A stretch of 64,000 bases of DNA. Source: Spirochaetota bacterium. Its GTDB lineage: Bacteria; Spirochaetota; Spirochaetia; SZUA-6. This document shows, piece after piece, positions 51,023 through 61,059 of this stretch. Each line of letters begins with the position of its first letter. The first letter of the stretch is position 1. A program made the translations under genes and the position numbers. Under the pieces are notes generated by a model that was not told the DNA's origin, made no database searches, and worked only from the letters and a program-made list of their open reading frames with translations. The stretch covers positions 1 to 64,000 of the forward strand of contig JAADHF010000131.1 in NCBI GenBank assembly GCA_013151965.1, written 5' to 3'.

Positions 51023-54000
51023 TGCGAAATATAAAAATATTATCTACCGTATCTGTTTTCCTCTTTTTATTAACAGCATTAAATGCACAGGATATCTACT
51101 GGGAATTGCCGAAAGCATTTGTTCCCTCCGAAGCAAGATTTCCGATTTCCGCATCAGGCGGAAAAACCGCCGCTGTTCTCTGGCATGAATTTATACCTTC
51201 TAAAAAAGGCGGAGGTAAAGTTTATCTGTCTATCAGTACCAGAACGGAGAAAAGATCATGGAAAAATCATCTGCGTTTTGCCGGACCTTTTGTTTATGAG
51301 AGGAACCAGGCGCCTATCAGTTCCCTGGCTGTAAACAGCAGGGGGGAGATTTATATTGCAGTTGCTGTTAATGAGAATATAACAAGAATATTTTATTCCG
51401 CAGACGGCGGTGAACATTTTAAAATTCTTGCCGATATACAGGCTGTCTCTGTTACGGTAGCTCCGAGATTATTTGTAAAGCGGGACGGCGGGCTTATCCT
51501 GTTTGTAACACATGAAACCGCCGATTCTCTATCGATCTACTATTCGGTTTCTGCAAACGGCAGAAGCTGGACGAATTTCCAACCCTTTGTAAGAGAAGAA
51601 AAACTGTTTATAAACTTTTTGCCCTATCATGTATCCTTTAAGAACAATGAATATGTCGTGTTTCAATCCGTTACAACGCAAACAATTCGAAATTACCGGT
51701 ACCAGCTTTACCTTAAAATCAGCAGGGACGGCGGGAAAACATGGAGCGGTGCGAAACTTCTCGAATTCAAAGAGCATAAGGACGGTAAATTACAGAAACA
51801 GGATCAATTCTCCAATCAGAGGCCGAATCTAAAGGTTTTCGGAAACAGAATTCTTATGACATGGGAGCGCCAGTACAGGAACCAGCCTCCTCAGATTTAT
51901 TTTGCAAAGCTGGATGAACAGGGAAATCTGGCAGGAGAACCGGAAAAGGTTACAGAGGGTTTAAATTCCTGCCATTTCCCGCAGATTATTATCTATAAAA
52001 ACGAACCTTTTATTCTATGGTTCGATAACAGGCGGGGTGAAGATCATATTATAATTGCAGGCAAACGGGGATTTAGATGGGAGGATCGTGATATAAGCAG
52101 AATTCCCGGAGAATCGTCGTTCGGAAGGCCTGTGCTGTTAAATAATACCTTATATATATTCTGGGAGAATAAAAGAGGAAAACAGTACAGGGTTTTTTTC
52201 CTGGAACCGGACAAAACGGTTCTCCCGCCTAAAATTATTGCCGAGAATTTTAAACCGGGAAGTATCAGCAACAGAAGTGATTTACGCATAAGATGGATTC
52301 TGCCTAAGGATTCTTCCGGAATTGCCGGTATCGATTATTCATGGAATCCGGGAGCAGAACATCTGATTAAAGATGTATTAAAAATAACCTCCAATAAGAA
52401 ACAGTCGATTACTCTTTATGCGGATAAAGACGGACTGTGGACCTTTAGTATTTCCGCCATGGATTATGCGGGCAATTGGTCGAAGCCCGTATCTGTTTCC
52501 TTCATCAGAGATACTGTTCCGCCGTCTCCGGTAACCTTTGACAGCCTTAAGGTTGATGAAAATGGATTTTTAACGGCCAATACATTTAAAATCGGATGGA
52601 AGCCTCCGAAAAAAGATACTATCAAAGGTTATACATATGTGCTGCAGTACATTGGTTTAAAAGATGAAAATGTCAATCAGGCAAAAATAAAATTTTTATC
52701 TCCGCCTTCCCGCCTCATTACAAGGGAAACCGGTATTTCGTATCGTAATATCGATAATGGTGTATATGCTCTAATGGTATCGGCAATAGATTCCGCAGGA
52801 AATATAGGCAGACCGAATAAACTGATATTTAAACTGAATAAATATATTCCTGTTACATACATAACATATGTAAAAGCGAAAAAAGACGAATTCGATAATG
52901 TAAATATATCGATAACAGGCAGAGGATTTGCAGAGGGAGGCCTTGTCAGCGAAGTTATACTGGACCGCGATGGGAAAAAACCATACGACTACACCTTTTT
53001 AAGATCCTCCGGGGCATTTAAGGTCGAGAATGACAGGCTTATCGATAAGCTGACTCTGTCTGATATAGAAGAAGGCCTGTACCGTATAGGAGTTATTCAT
53101 CCCGAACGCGGACTCTATTTTACGGGCCGTGAATTAAAACTCGAGCCGCAGGGAACGGTTAAATTCGGTTATTTTAATTATAAATATAAATCTCCATGGA
53201 CCGGGATAACACGTATATTATATTTCATCACTTTAAACGAGGTTATTGTCTGGATAATAGTGTTCTTCCTCGCCGCATTAATTATAATTGCGTTTAGAAA
53301 ATTAATCCTGATCTTTAATGAAGGGAAACTTCTCAAAAGAGAAATCGGTTTTATTCTATATGAACAGGCTATGCCTGGGAGAAAGGAAAAGAAGATGGCA
53401 GAACTCAAACGAAAAGGGATGGGGTTACGGTTTAAATTCGTATCTTTGATTATGATTCTGGTTTTTCTCATAGTCCTCATAGTTGCGGTACCCCTCGGAT
53501 ATTATATGATAGAAACTCAACGGAAGGATTTAACAACAGGGCTGACTCAGCGTGTCGAGGTTCTCTTAAACAGTCTGGATTCCGGAAGCGCTCCGTATCT
53601 GGTTCTAAAGGATAAGCTGGAACTTGCGAATCTGCCTGATCTTATAAAAGGAATGCCCGAGGCAAAATATGCAACGATAACGGATATGGATGATAAGGTC
53701 TGGGCGACTAACGATCCGGATATTTCTTCCAGGGTAGAGGGCGGCGAGTACAGACAGTCGGAATCGGTCATTAAAGATGATATATCTCCTTTAGTGCCTG
53801 AGTTAGCTAAGAAAATTAACCGTGAAGCAAGGGATAAAATAACGGCTATTGTAACTGAGATCGACAAATTATCAACGGAAGCGAGGATTTATGCATTAAA
53901 GAATGATACGGCTTCCAGGCAGAAACTGCTGCAGCTTCAGGATGCAATCGGAATACTCTCTGCAAAAGTTAACAGGGAGCTTCGAACAATAGGAGCAAGG

Positions 54001-55536
54001 ATCAGCAGTACCCCGAAATTTAATCCGCAGCATTTAAAATCTTTTTATATCTTTTATAAACCGATTGTACTTCGTCAGCCCAGAGAGGATTTTTACTACC
54101 ACGGTCTTGTAAGGCTGGCTATTTCCACGGAGAAGATAACCAATGAAATAATCAGTTCCAGAAATACCCTTGTTATTCAGACAGGAATAATTGCATTGAT
54201 TGCCACTCTTTTAGGTATAATCGGAGCCATAATCCTTTCAAGTATTATAATCATGCCGATTAAGAAACTGGCACTGGGTGTGGCTGAAATAAGAGACACA
54301 GAGGATAAGGAGAAGCTTAAAACACACCATATAGACATAAAATCAGGTGATGAAATCGGTACATTAGCCGATACCGTTAATCAAATGACCCAGGCTCTTG
54401 TAAAGGCTGCAATAGCAAATAAGGATCTTATTATCGGCAAGGAAATCCAGAAAATGTTTATCCCCCTGGATAAGGATGAATCCGGCAGAAAAACCAGTAC
54501 CGGAGGAGTAATAAGTGATACGGTAGAGATATTCGGTTATTATGAGGGGGCGAAAGGGGTATCCGGCGATTATTTCGATTTTACAAAGGTAGATGATAAT
54601 CAATACGCAATCATAAAGTGTGATGTGGCGGGGAAGGGAGTTTCCGCTTCTCTCATAATGGTAGAGGTAGCAACTATCTTTTCCACATTCTTTAAGAGCT
54701 GGGATGGTAAAAACCCGGGCCAGAGTACCGTGGATCTGGTATATCTTATTAATGATATGCTGGAAGAACGCGGATTTAAAGGCAGGTTTGCAGCACTTAC
54801 CGTTTGCATTCTGAACAGTAAAACGGGAAACAGTTACTTCTGTAATGCAGGAGATAATATACTCCATATCTACGACGGTACGGAACGAAAGATGAAACAG
54901 CTTTTACTGCCGGAGGCTCCGGCAGCCGGTGTTTTCCCGTCCATGCTGGTAGAAGCACAGTCCAGTTTTAAGAAGATTATGAACCGGTTAAACAGCGGCG
55001 ATATACTGTTTCTCTTTACAGACGGACTTGAAGAAGCAAAGAGGCATTTCAGAAATCAGCAGTTCTCTGTTTCCGTGTGTGATGAGCCGGGGCTTAAAGA
55101 AGGAGAACTGCACGGCGGGACACATACAGCAGGAAGCGATAATGAAGAGTTCGGAATACCAAGAATACACGATATTATCAACTCGATGCTTAACCGCGGA
55201 AAATACAGGCTCTATAAATATCACAACCCGATAGCGGATGAAGAGCTGAGTTTTGATTTTACCGGATGTGAGGGTAATATAAGAGAAGCCGTATCGGCGC
55301 TTATTGCAATAGAGAGAATATTCAGGATCTATCCTGATCCCGGTGCAGGAACAGGCGATAGAATTTCCATAGACAGGGGAATTAATGATTTTCTTATGGA
55401 GCATTTTGATCAATACTCCTTATATTTTACTCACAGGGTAGAGGGAGACGAAAGGGATCAATACGTAACATTTTCGCACTTAAAGGAAGAAGAACAGTAC
55501 GATGACCTGACGCTCCTTGCCGTTAAAAAAAAGTAG
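51022..55536 (+). CDS. Transmembrane SpoIIE-type PP2C phosphatase with beta-propeller sensor
   Basis: 1504 residues. Signal peptide (to about 22), then a BNR/sialidase-like propeller (about 30-410) with Asp-box repeats such as SRDGGKTWSG near 234, immunoglobulin/Fn3-like segments (about 420-660), and a further beta domain. Membrane helices lie near 738-755, 805-825 and 1053-1078. A HAMP domain follows (about 1080-1130), then a PP2C/SpoIIE phosphatase (about 1138-1370) with GVSGDYFDF (near 1179), DVAGKGVSASL (near 1200) and FTDGLEEA (near 1328), the metal-binding aspartates. It probably dephosphorylates an anti-sigma-factor antagonist in response to an outside ligand. The helical gene just upstream is coupled. 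Confidence 0.9.
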   Translation: MRNIKILSTVSVFLFLLTALNAQDIYWELPKAFVPSEARFPISASGGKTAAVLWHEFIPSKKGGGKVYLSISTRTEKRSWKNHLRFAGPFVYERNQAPISSLAVNSRGEIYIAVAVNENITRIFYSADGGEHFKILADIQAVSVTVAPRLFVKRDGGLILFVTHETADSLSIYYSVSANGRSWTNFQPFVREEKLFINFLPYHVSFKNNEYVVFQSVTTQTIRNYRYQLYLKISRDGGKTWSGAKLLEFKEHKDGKLQKQDQFSNQRPNLKVFGNRILMTWERQYRNQPPQIYFAKLDEQGNLAGEPEKVTEGLNSCHFPQIIIYKNEPFILWFDNRRGEDHIIIAGKRGFRWEDRDISRIPGESSFGRPVLLNNTLYIFWENKRGKQYRVFFLEPDKTVLPPKIIAENFKPGSISNRSDLRIRWILPKDSSGIAGIDYSWNPGAEHLIKDVLKITSNKKQSITLYADKDGLWTFSISAMDYAGNWSKPVSVSFIRDTVPPSPVTFDSLKVDENGFLTANTFKIGWKPPKKDTIKGYTYVLQYIGLKDENVNQAKIKFLSPPSRLITRETGISYRNIDNGVYALMVSAIDSAGNIGRPNKLIFKLNKYIPVTYITYVKAKKDEFDNVNISITGRGFAEGGLVSEVILDRDGKKPYDYTFLRSSGAFKVENDRLIDKLTLSDIEEGLYRIGVIHPERGLYFTGRELKLEPQGTVKFGYFNYKYKSPWTGITRILYFITLNEVIVWIIVFFLAALIIIAFRKLILIFNEGKLLKREIGFILYEQAMPGRKEKKMAELKRKGMGLRFKFVSLIMILVFLIVLIVAVPLGYYMIETQRKDLTTGLTQRVEVLLNSLDSGSAPYLVLKDKLELANLPDLIKGMPEAKYATITDMDDKVWATNDPDISSRVEGGEYRQSESVIKDDISPLVPELAKKINREARDKITAIVTEIDKLSTEARIYALKNDTASRQKLLQLQDAIGILSAKVNRELRTIGARISSTPKFNPQHLKSFYIFYKPIVLRQPREDFYYHGLVRLAISTEKITNEIISSRNTLVIQTGIIALIATLLGIIGAIILSSIIIMPIKKLALGVAEIRDTEDKEKLKTHHIDIKSGDEIGTLADTVNQMTQALVKAAIANKDLIIGKEIQKMFIPLDKDESGRKTSTGGVISDTVEIFGYYEGAKGVSGDYFDFTKVDDNQYAIIKCDVAGKGVSASLIMVEVATIFSTFFKSWDGKNPGQSTVDLVYLINDMLEERGFKGRFAALTVCILNSKTGNSYFCNAGDNILHIYDGTERKMKQLLLPEAPAAGVFPSMLVEAQSSFKKIMNRLNSGDILFLFTDGLEEAKRHFRNQQFSVSVCDEPGLKEGELHGGTHTAGSDNEEFGIPRIHDIINSMLNRGKYRLYKYHNPIADEELSFDFTGCEGNIREAVSALIAIERIFRIYPDPGAGTGDRISIDRGINDFLMEHFDQYSLYFTHRVEGDERDQYVTFSHLKEEEQYDDLTLLAVKKK

Positions 55537-55587
55537 ACCGATGTTAAAAAATGTAAACCGGGATGGATCTTCAGGGAGTGATTAAAT

Positions 55588-56181
55588 ATGAAGAACGGTT
55601 ATGACTGCATTATATTGGCTGCCGGAGTGTCTGCAAGAATGGGTGCATGGAAACTGACAATGCCGTTTATGGACTCAACTATTGTTGAGCGTTCCGTAGG
55701 TAATGCGCTTAAAGCGTGCAGGCGGGTGATACTTGTCGGCGGCTACAGATTCGGCGAACTTAAAGATTTGTTTTCCGGATACAAAGATGTAGTGGTAGTG
55801 GAGAACAAACTGTACAGAAGAGGGATGTTCTCATCCGTAAAGGCGGGCGTTCCTTTTGTGGAAACGGAACGGTTCTTTATTTCTCTCGGAGATATGCCGA
55901 TGATAGCCCCTGAAGTCTACAGTTATCTTAATAATTTTACCGAAATCGATGTAGTGATACCCCAGTACAGGGGGAAAAAAGGGCACCCCGTATTCCTCTC
56001 TTTAAAAGTGATGAAGAGAATATTACAGTTTTCCGATGAAAGTACTATGCGGGATGTTCTTCAGGAATATTGCAATCTTCTTATACCTGTCGGGAATGAA
56101 AATATTTTACACGATATCGATACTGCGGAAGAATATAAAACTTTTTTAGAAAAAATAGAGCATTCTACCGATATTGAATAG
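55588..56181 (+). CDS. MobA-like nucleotidyltransferase
   Basis: 197 residues. N-terminal LAAGVSARMGAWKLTMPF is the nucleotide-binding GxSxRMG motif of the NTP_transf_3 family; SLGDMPMIAPEVY supplies the catalytic aspartate, and GKKGHPVFL is typical of MocA/MobA cytidylyl- or guanylyltransferases. It may finish a molybdenum cofactor, but no molybdoenzyme genes are nearby, so another sugar or cofactor is possible. AGGGAG lies 9 bases before the ATG. Confidence 0.83.
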   Translation: MKNGYDCIILAAGVSARMGAWKLTMPFMDSTIVERSVGNALKACRRVILVGGYRFGELKDLFSGYKDVVVVENKLYRRGMFSSVKAGVPFVETERFFISLGDMPMIAPEVYSYLNNFTEIDVVIPQYRGKKGHPVFLSLKVMKRILQFSDESTMRDVLQEYCNLLIPVGNENILHDIDTAEEYKTFLEKIEHSTDIE

Positions 56182-56195
56182 GGGTTTAAAGCAAG

Positions 56196-57197
56196 GTGAA
56201 AAAATATATAACGATTATTTTTATTTTTTTAAGTCTTTTTCCTTTATCTGCTGAAAACAAAAGTATAACTATTACTAATTCAGAACTCAGTCCGTTTTAT
56301 TTTGTAGTTGATCCGGAAGAATTGGCGGATATAAATCCGGCAGGTCCGGTACCGATATACGGATTGATTTCGAAATTTTTCGGCAGCACGGACAGAAGTA
56401 TTGTATTCAGCAGGATCGATCCTGGAGAAACACAAACTATCAGGAACCTGTATCCCGGCGACCATTTAATAGTGGGCTTTTTTAAAAAGGAGAATGCATT
56501 AAGATATCCCGCAGGTGTATTCGGGATTACCGTCAGGTACGGAACATCCGGAGTAAATTACATTCTGCATGAAAAACCGGTACTGTTAACCGTGAGCAGT
56601 AACAGAGGAATCCTTAAGAATTATTTTATAAGCAGAGAGAATGAGTTTCCGGTTGCAGCCTCTGCTGAAGCTATGGCTGCCGCTTCTTTTACCGCAGGTT
56701 CTAAACCGTCATATTTTACATTAAATTACAGAGGCACAGATAGAGTCCATGCTATTTCGGATTCCGGATTCTGGGGAAAAGGAGGCACTAATTTACATTT
56801 TTTCAGGATACTGGCTGTTAAGAGAGGCATTATTCCTCTTCGTCTCGAGTCCTATACGGGTTTTCTGGATAATGTATCCTATTTTTTATACTTCTATACT
56901 GTTCGGAATACTAAAGAAACGAACAGATATACCATCGAGATTAAACCATTATTCAAGGGTTCTCCGAAGGGATTTATCGTACTATGGAGAAAGGGGATTA
57001 AGAATCCCGATATAATCGGGTTTACCAGAACAAACGGTTTAAATATGTACGGCGAAATCGATATTAAAAAGATTCCTGCAGGGTTATTTGATTTCCCTTC
57101 GAAAACCCTGTCCTTCGACCTGACATCCTGTTACTTCGATGAAGAAGAAGGGACTTACGAGGAGTTTTTTTTAGCTTCCATCCGGCTTACGAATTAG
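56196..57197 (+). CDS. Exported protein of unknown function
   Basis: 333 residues, GTG start with AAGG upstream. It has a signal peptide (MKKYITIIFIFLSLFPLSAE) and a beta-rich mature part with no family I recognise. No cysteine forms a lipobox. It lies 14 bases after the MobA-like gene and converges with the YchF-like gene. Spirochaete-restricted is a guess. Confidence 0.75.
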   Translation: MKKYITIIFIFLSLFPLSAENKSITITNSELSPFYFVVDPEELADINPAGPVPIYGLISKFFGSTDRSIVFSRIDPGETQTIRNLYPGDHLIVGFFKKENALRYPAGVFGITVRYGTSGVNYILHEKPVLLTVSSNRGILKNYFISRENEFPVAASAEAMAAASFTAGSKPSYFTLNYRGTDRVHAISDSGFWGKGGTNLHFFRILAVKRGIIPLRLESYTGFLDNVSYFLYFYTVRNTKETNRYTIEIKPLFKGSPKGFIVLWRKGIKNPDIIGFTRTNGLNMYGEIDIKKIPAGLFDFPSKTLSFDLTSCYFDEEEGTYEEFFLASIRLTN

Positions 57198-57230
57198 AAA
57201 GATATTATCCGGAGCCGGTGATGTCTCCTT

Positions 57231-58292
57231 TTATACATTGAACCTGATTACGACAACATCTCCGTCCTGCACTGTGTATGTTTTGCCTTCGAGCCGTATG
57301 GCGCCTTCTTTTTTTGCCTGCGAAAAACCGCCTGCTTTTAAGAGCTCTTCCCATTGAATTACCTCTGCGCGGATAAAACCCTTTTCCATATCGGAATGAA
57401 TTTTCCCTGCCGCTTTCCGAATACTGCTTCCCCTGCTTACACTCCATGCTCTTACCTCGTCCTCGCCTGCTGTAAAAAAGCTTATAAGGTTAAGGGTTTT
57501 GTAGAGGTGGCGGATAAAGCGGTTTACTGCGGGTTCGGACAATCCGAGATCTGTTAAAAATTCCTGCTGATCCCCGGAAGCGAGCTGAGCAATATCCATC
57601 TCCAATTGTCCGCTGATAGTAAACAGAGACAGGCCTATGGATTCCGCTTTTGTTTTTAATCCGCTTATATCAGCTTTATTTTCTCCTGTATTTGCAATAA
57701 TAATAACGGGCTTAACGGTTAAAAAACGGAAGCCCGATAGAACATTAAGCTCGTCGGGCGTAAGAAAGTCAGTCCCTAAAAACTCACCTTCGCTCAGTCT
57801 GTCATATATCTTTTTTAAGATAAGATACTCTCTGTCTGCCTTTTTACCTTCACGTGCTATTCTATCCATTCTTTTCTCTACGATTTCATAGTCGCTGAAG
57901 ATTAAAGAATCGAGGATTTTCTGCAGGTCCCGTGGCGGATCGACTGTATCCAGCGGATGAGGAACCGCCCTGTCTTCGAAGGCACGAATGACAATTGTAA
58001 CTGCATCGGCATTTCGAATTTCGCCCAGAGATTCAGGAAGAATGCCTTTTTGAGTATCAAACTGTACAGGGATATCCTTGACAAGTACCGATGCATGAAC
58101 CTTCTTTTTCGGATGAAATAAATCGGTAAGTTTTTCTATCCTTTCGTCCGGTACTGCAACCTCCGACAGATTAACCTGTTTTTTACCCCCGGAGTATGAG
58201 GTTGTGGCGGCGGCAAGCCCTGTTAATGAATTAAATATTGTTGTTTTGCCCGATAAAGGCAGGCCGATTATTCCTGTTTCCATGCTCCCCAT
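57231..58292 (-). CDS. Divergent YchF-like GTPase/ATPase (DUF933)
   Basis: 353 residues. The P-loop IIGLPLSGKTTIFNSLTG is followed by a variant region where YchF has DIAGLV (here VKDIPVQFD), then RAFEDRAVPHP. A coiled coil, IIIANTGENK (variant G4), and a C-terminal TGS/ubiquitin-like domain (DUF933: TLNLISFFTAGEDEVRAWSV, HSDMEKGFIRAEVI) complete it. The switch motif is degenerate, so hydrolysis may be altered. Genuine YchF may be encoded elsewhere. Start could be the ATG at 58283 instead. Confidence 0.85.
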   Translation of the reverse strand: MGSMETGIIGLPLSGKTTIFNSLTGLAAATTSYSGGKKQVNLSEVAVPDERIEKLTDLFHPKKKVHASVLVKDIPVQFDTQKGILPESLGEIRNADAVTIVIRAFEDRAVPHPLDTVDPPRDLQKILDSLIFSDYEIVEKRMDRIAREGKKADREYLILKKIYDRLSEGEFLGTDFLTPDELNVLSGFRFLTVKPVIIIANTGENKADISGLKTKAESIGLSLFTISGQLEMDIAQLASGDQQEFLTDLGLSEPAVNRFIRHLYKTLNLISFFTAGEDEVRAWSVSRGSSIRKAAGKIHSDMEKGFIRAEVIQWEELLKAGGFSQAKKEGAIRLEGKTYTVQDGDVVVIRFNV

Positions 58293-58361
58293 TTTAACTT
58301 TTATTATTTAGACTTACAATCCCGTATGGAATATAAGATGCGGGGAAAGAAAAAAAATAGT

Positions 58362-58391
58362 TTTACACGATAAAAAAATTAAGTGTATAAT
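58362..58391 (+). promoter_or_regulatory. Promoter of the sugar operon
   Basis: TTTACA (58362-58367), 18-base spacer, TATAAT (58386-58391). A GGAGG Shine-Dalgarno (58412-58416) precedes the ATG at 58421. Confidence 0.65.
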
Positions 58392-58420
58392 ACGGCGGAT
58401 AACTATCGCCTGGAGGTACT

Positions 58421-59287
58421 ATGTTAAAGGGAATAAATTACTGGGCTTTCCCTCCGGATAACCGGGGGAAGCCGATAGATCCTCTGGAAGCCTTAAAAAA
58501 GGCAAAGGATCTGGAGTATGATTGTTTTGAATTTACTGTAGAGGAGAAGGGTGCTGTTTCCCTCGATATGTCGGAAGGTGATGCCGAAAAAATAAGAGGC
58601 GCGGCAGAGGCAGCCGGAATAAGGTTGCTTACAGTAGCCTCGGGACTTTCCTGGATTTTTTCACCGACCGATCCGGAACAAGCGGTCCGCGAACAAGCGG
58701 TAAAAAACAGTAAAAGGATACTTGAAATAGCGTCGTGGCTTGGTGCGGAATCGATTCTGTATGTGCCCGGTATGGTTTCTGCGGTTTTTATTCCGGATTT
58801 CGAACCTCAGCTGTACGATAATGTCGATAAGAGGGCCAAAGAATCCTTAAAACAGATTATTCCTCTTGCAGAGAAGTTACAGGTAAAAATAGGGATAGAA
58901 AATGTATGGAACAGGTTTCTTTTAAGTCCCGCGGAAATGAGGGGCTTTATAGATTATTTTGATTCTGAGTATTTAGGGTCATATTTCGATGTCGGCAATG
59001 TCCTGTTGTACGGACATCCTGAGCATTGGATTGAGATGCTGGGGAAGAGGATTTTTGCGGTTCATCTTAAGGATTTTCGTGTAAATACCGGAAACCTGGA
59101 TGGTTTTGTGGATCTCCTCGACGGAGATGTGAACTACCGGTCGGTTATGGCTGAGTTTGTAAAACTCGGATATAATGGTCCCTTTACTGCCGAAATAGTT
59201 CCCGGCAGAGAGGGTGCGGCGGAAAAAGCTATCGTTTCGATGAAGATAATAGAGAAGATGAGGGGGGAGGGAAAACGTAATGGTTAA
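58421..59287 (+). CDS. Sugar phosphate isomerase/epimerase (TIM barrel)
   Basis: 288 residues of the xylose-isomerase-like family. Metal ligands are visible in IGIENVWNRF (Glu), SYFDVGNVLLYGHPEHW (Asp, His), HLKDFRVN and FTAEIVPG (Glu). Such enzymes epimerise or isomerise ketoses, inositols or sugar acids. It is first in an operon with a Gfo/Idh/MocA oxidoreductase (overlap 8 bases), a PIG-L deacetylase and a NagB-like protein. The substrate is probably an unusual amino sugar or its oxidised derivative. Confidence 0.88.
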   Translation: MLKGINYWAFPPDNRGKPIDPLEALKKAKDLEYDCFEFTVEEKGAVSLDMSEGDAEKIRGAAEAAGIRLLTVASGLSWIFSPTDPEQAVREQAVKNSKRILEIASWLGAESILYVPGMVSAVFIPDFEPQLYDNVDKRAKESLKQIIPLAEKLQVKIGIENVWNRFLLSPAEMRGFIDYFDSEYLGSYFDVGNVLLYGHPEHWIEMLGKRIFAVHLKDFRVNTGNLDGFVDLLDGDVNYRSVMAEFVKLGYNGPFTAEIVPGREGAAEKAIVSMKIIEKMRGEGKRNG

Positions 59288-60299
59288 AGTTGCACTTGCC
59301 GGTCTCGGATTTATGGGGAAAATGCATCTTGGTATTTACCTGAACAAATTGGAGGGTGTGGAAGTTGCCGCCCTGTGTGATGTAAATAACGGGGCGCTTA
59401 ATATAAAAAGCCTCGATGCCGGGGGAAATATAGAAACGGATGGTGCGGAAATAGACCTTTCCGGCATAAGGAAGTACCCGGATTATAAGGAGATGCTTAA
59501 GGACGGCGGATTCGATTTTGTCGATATCTGTCTTCCAACGTATTTGCACGCGGATGCGGCTGTAGATGCCATGGATGCGGGTTTTCATGTTTTCTGTGAA
59601 AAACCTATGGCAATTTCTGTTAAGGAAGCGGAGAGGATTGTTGATAAGGTTCATGAAACCGGAAAACTTTTCAGCGTGGGGCAATGCTTAAGATACTGGC
59701 CTGCCTATACCGAGATAAAACGGCTCATCGACAGCGGGAAATACGGTAAGGTAAGGTATGCGGAGTTTGCACGCTTTTCCATGACCCCCACGTGGACACG
59801 GGATAACTGGATATTAGACGGCAGACTTTCCGGGAATGCCGCACTGGATCTGCATATACACGATGTGGATATGATCCTGTTTCTCTTCGGAAAACCTGAA
59901 GGATTAAAGTCGAACGGGATAGCGGAAAAAGACGGAAGCATTTCTCATATTACAACACTCTATCAGTACCGGGACAAAGTGGTAACTTCTTCCGGCGGCT
60001 GGATATGTTCCGGCAGTTTCGGATTTAATATGCGTGCCATGTATATACTGGAAAAGGCAACTGTAGAGCTGGATTTTTCCAGAAATCCGGTTGTAATGGT
60101 ATATCCCGGCGAGGGAGAAAAATATCCTCTGCCGCTTGCAGAAGGCGACGGCTATTACTATGAACTGCGTAATTTCGCGGAGAATGTGGCAGCAGGCAGT
60201 TTTTCGGGCACTGTAACGCCGGAATCCGCGCTGGAATCCGTTCGTGTCTGTTTTGCAGAGATCGATTCTGCAAAGAGGAATAAAGAAACCAGGATTTAA
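59280..60299 (+). CDS. Gfo/Idh/MocA-family oxidoreductase
   Basis: 339 residues. NAD(P)-binding VALAGLGFMGKMHLGIY at the N-terminus and CEKPMAISVKEAER near residue 105 (the EKP motif) are diagnostic. ALDLHIHDVDMILFLFG carries the usual catalytic His-Asp region. It oxidises or reduces a sugar or cyclitol hydroxyl. It overlaps the epimerase gene, and likely the two enzymes act on the same compound in turn. Confidence 0.92.
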   Translation: MVKVALAGLGFMGKMHLGIYLNKLEGVEVAALCDVNNGALNIKSLDAGGNIETDGAEIDLSGIRKYPDYKEMLKDGGFDFVDICLPTYLHADAAVDAMDAGFHVFCEKPMAISVKEAERIVDKVHETGKLFSVGQCLRYWPAYTEIKRLIDSGKYGKVRYAEFARFSMTPTWTRDNWILDGRLSGNAALDLHIHDVDMILFLFGKPEGLKSNGIAEKDGSISHITTLYQYRDKVVTSSGGWICSGSFGFNMRAMYILEKATVELDFSRNPVVMVYPGEGEKYPLPLAEGDGYYYELRNFAENVAAGSFSGTVTPESALESVRVCFAEIDSAKRNKETRI

Positions 60300-60317
60300 A
60301 GAAACAAGGAGAATTCC

Positions 60318-61019
60318 ATGAGAATAATGGCAGTCGGGGCGCATCCGGATGACCTGGAGATCCTCTGCAGCGGAACGCTGGCGAGGTTTGTGCGGGAAGG
60401 GCATGAGCTTGTTATGTGCCATGCATTAAACGGGAATTTAGGTCATACGGAAATACCAAGAGATGAACTAAGAGATATAAGAAGGGAGGAAGCTGAGAAT
60501 GCAGCTTCTGTTATAGGGGCGGAATCGATAACGCTGGATATAGATGATCTGGATATATATCCTGTTAAGGATGCCAGATATAAAATGATAGAGGCCGTCA
60601 GAAAAGCAAAGCCGGATATTATTATCCTTCCCGATCCGGCCGACTACATGCCCGATCATACGATTACTTCCGCTGTCGGATTTGATGCAAGTTTTATGGC
60701 GACATTACCGCAGCTTATTACCAGGTCGCCTGCGCACCGGAAACTGACGCCTATATACTATATGGATACTCTTGCGGGATTTAATTTTAATCCTGAAGAG
60801 TTTGTAGATATTTCGGAGACGGAAGGAATTAAAAGAGAAATGATTGCATGTCATAAGAGCCAGGCGCAATGGCTCAAAGAACATGATAATATCGATTACG
60901 TCGAGTTTGCCATGGTGCAGTCCGCATTCAGGGGTATGCAGTGCGGTGTAAAATATGCGGAGGCTTTTAGACAGATGAGGGTATGGGGCAGGGTTACAAC
61001 CAGGCGTTATCTGCCCTGA
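60318..61019 (+). CDS. PIG-L/LmbE-family deacetylase
   Basis: 233 residues. The zinc motif GAHPDDLEILCSGTLARF starts the protein (AHPDD), and a later MPDHTITSAV supplies the His ligand. Family members remove acetyl groups from N-acetylglucosaminyl compounds (mycothiol, bacillithiol, GPI and chitobiose-type substrates). In this operon it would free the amine of an N-acetylated sugar before the NagB-like step. Confidence 0.9.
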   Translation: MRIMAVGAHPDDLEILCSGTLARFVREGHELVMCHALNGNLGHTEIPRDELRDIRREEAENAASVIGAESITLDIDDLDIYPVKDARYKMIEAVRKAKPDIIILPDPADYMPDHTITSAVGFDASFMATLPQLITRSPAHRKLTPIYYMDTLAGFNFNPEEFVDISETEGIKREMIACHKSQAQWLKEHDNIDYVEFAMVQSAFRGMQCGVKYAEAFRQMRVWGRVTTRRYLP

Positions 61020-61059
61020 CTGGTGCGGAGAATAAAAATTGTAAGGGGAGTTAAAAAAA

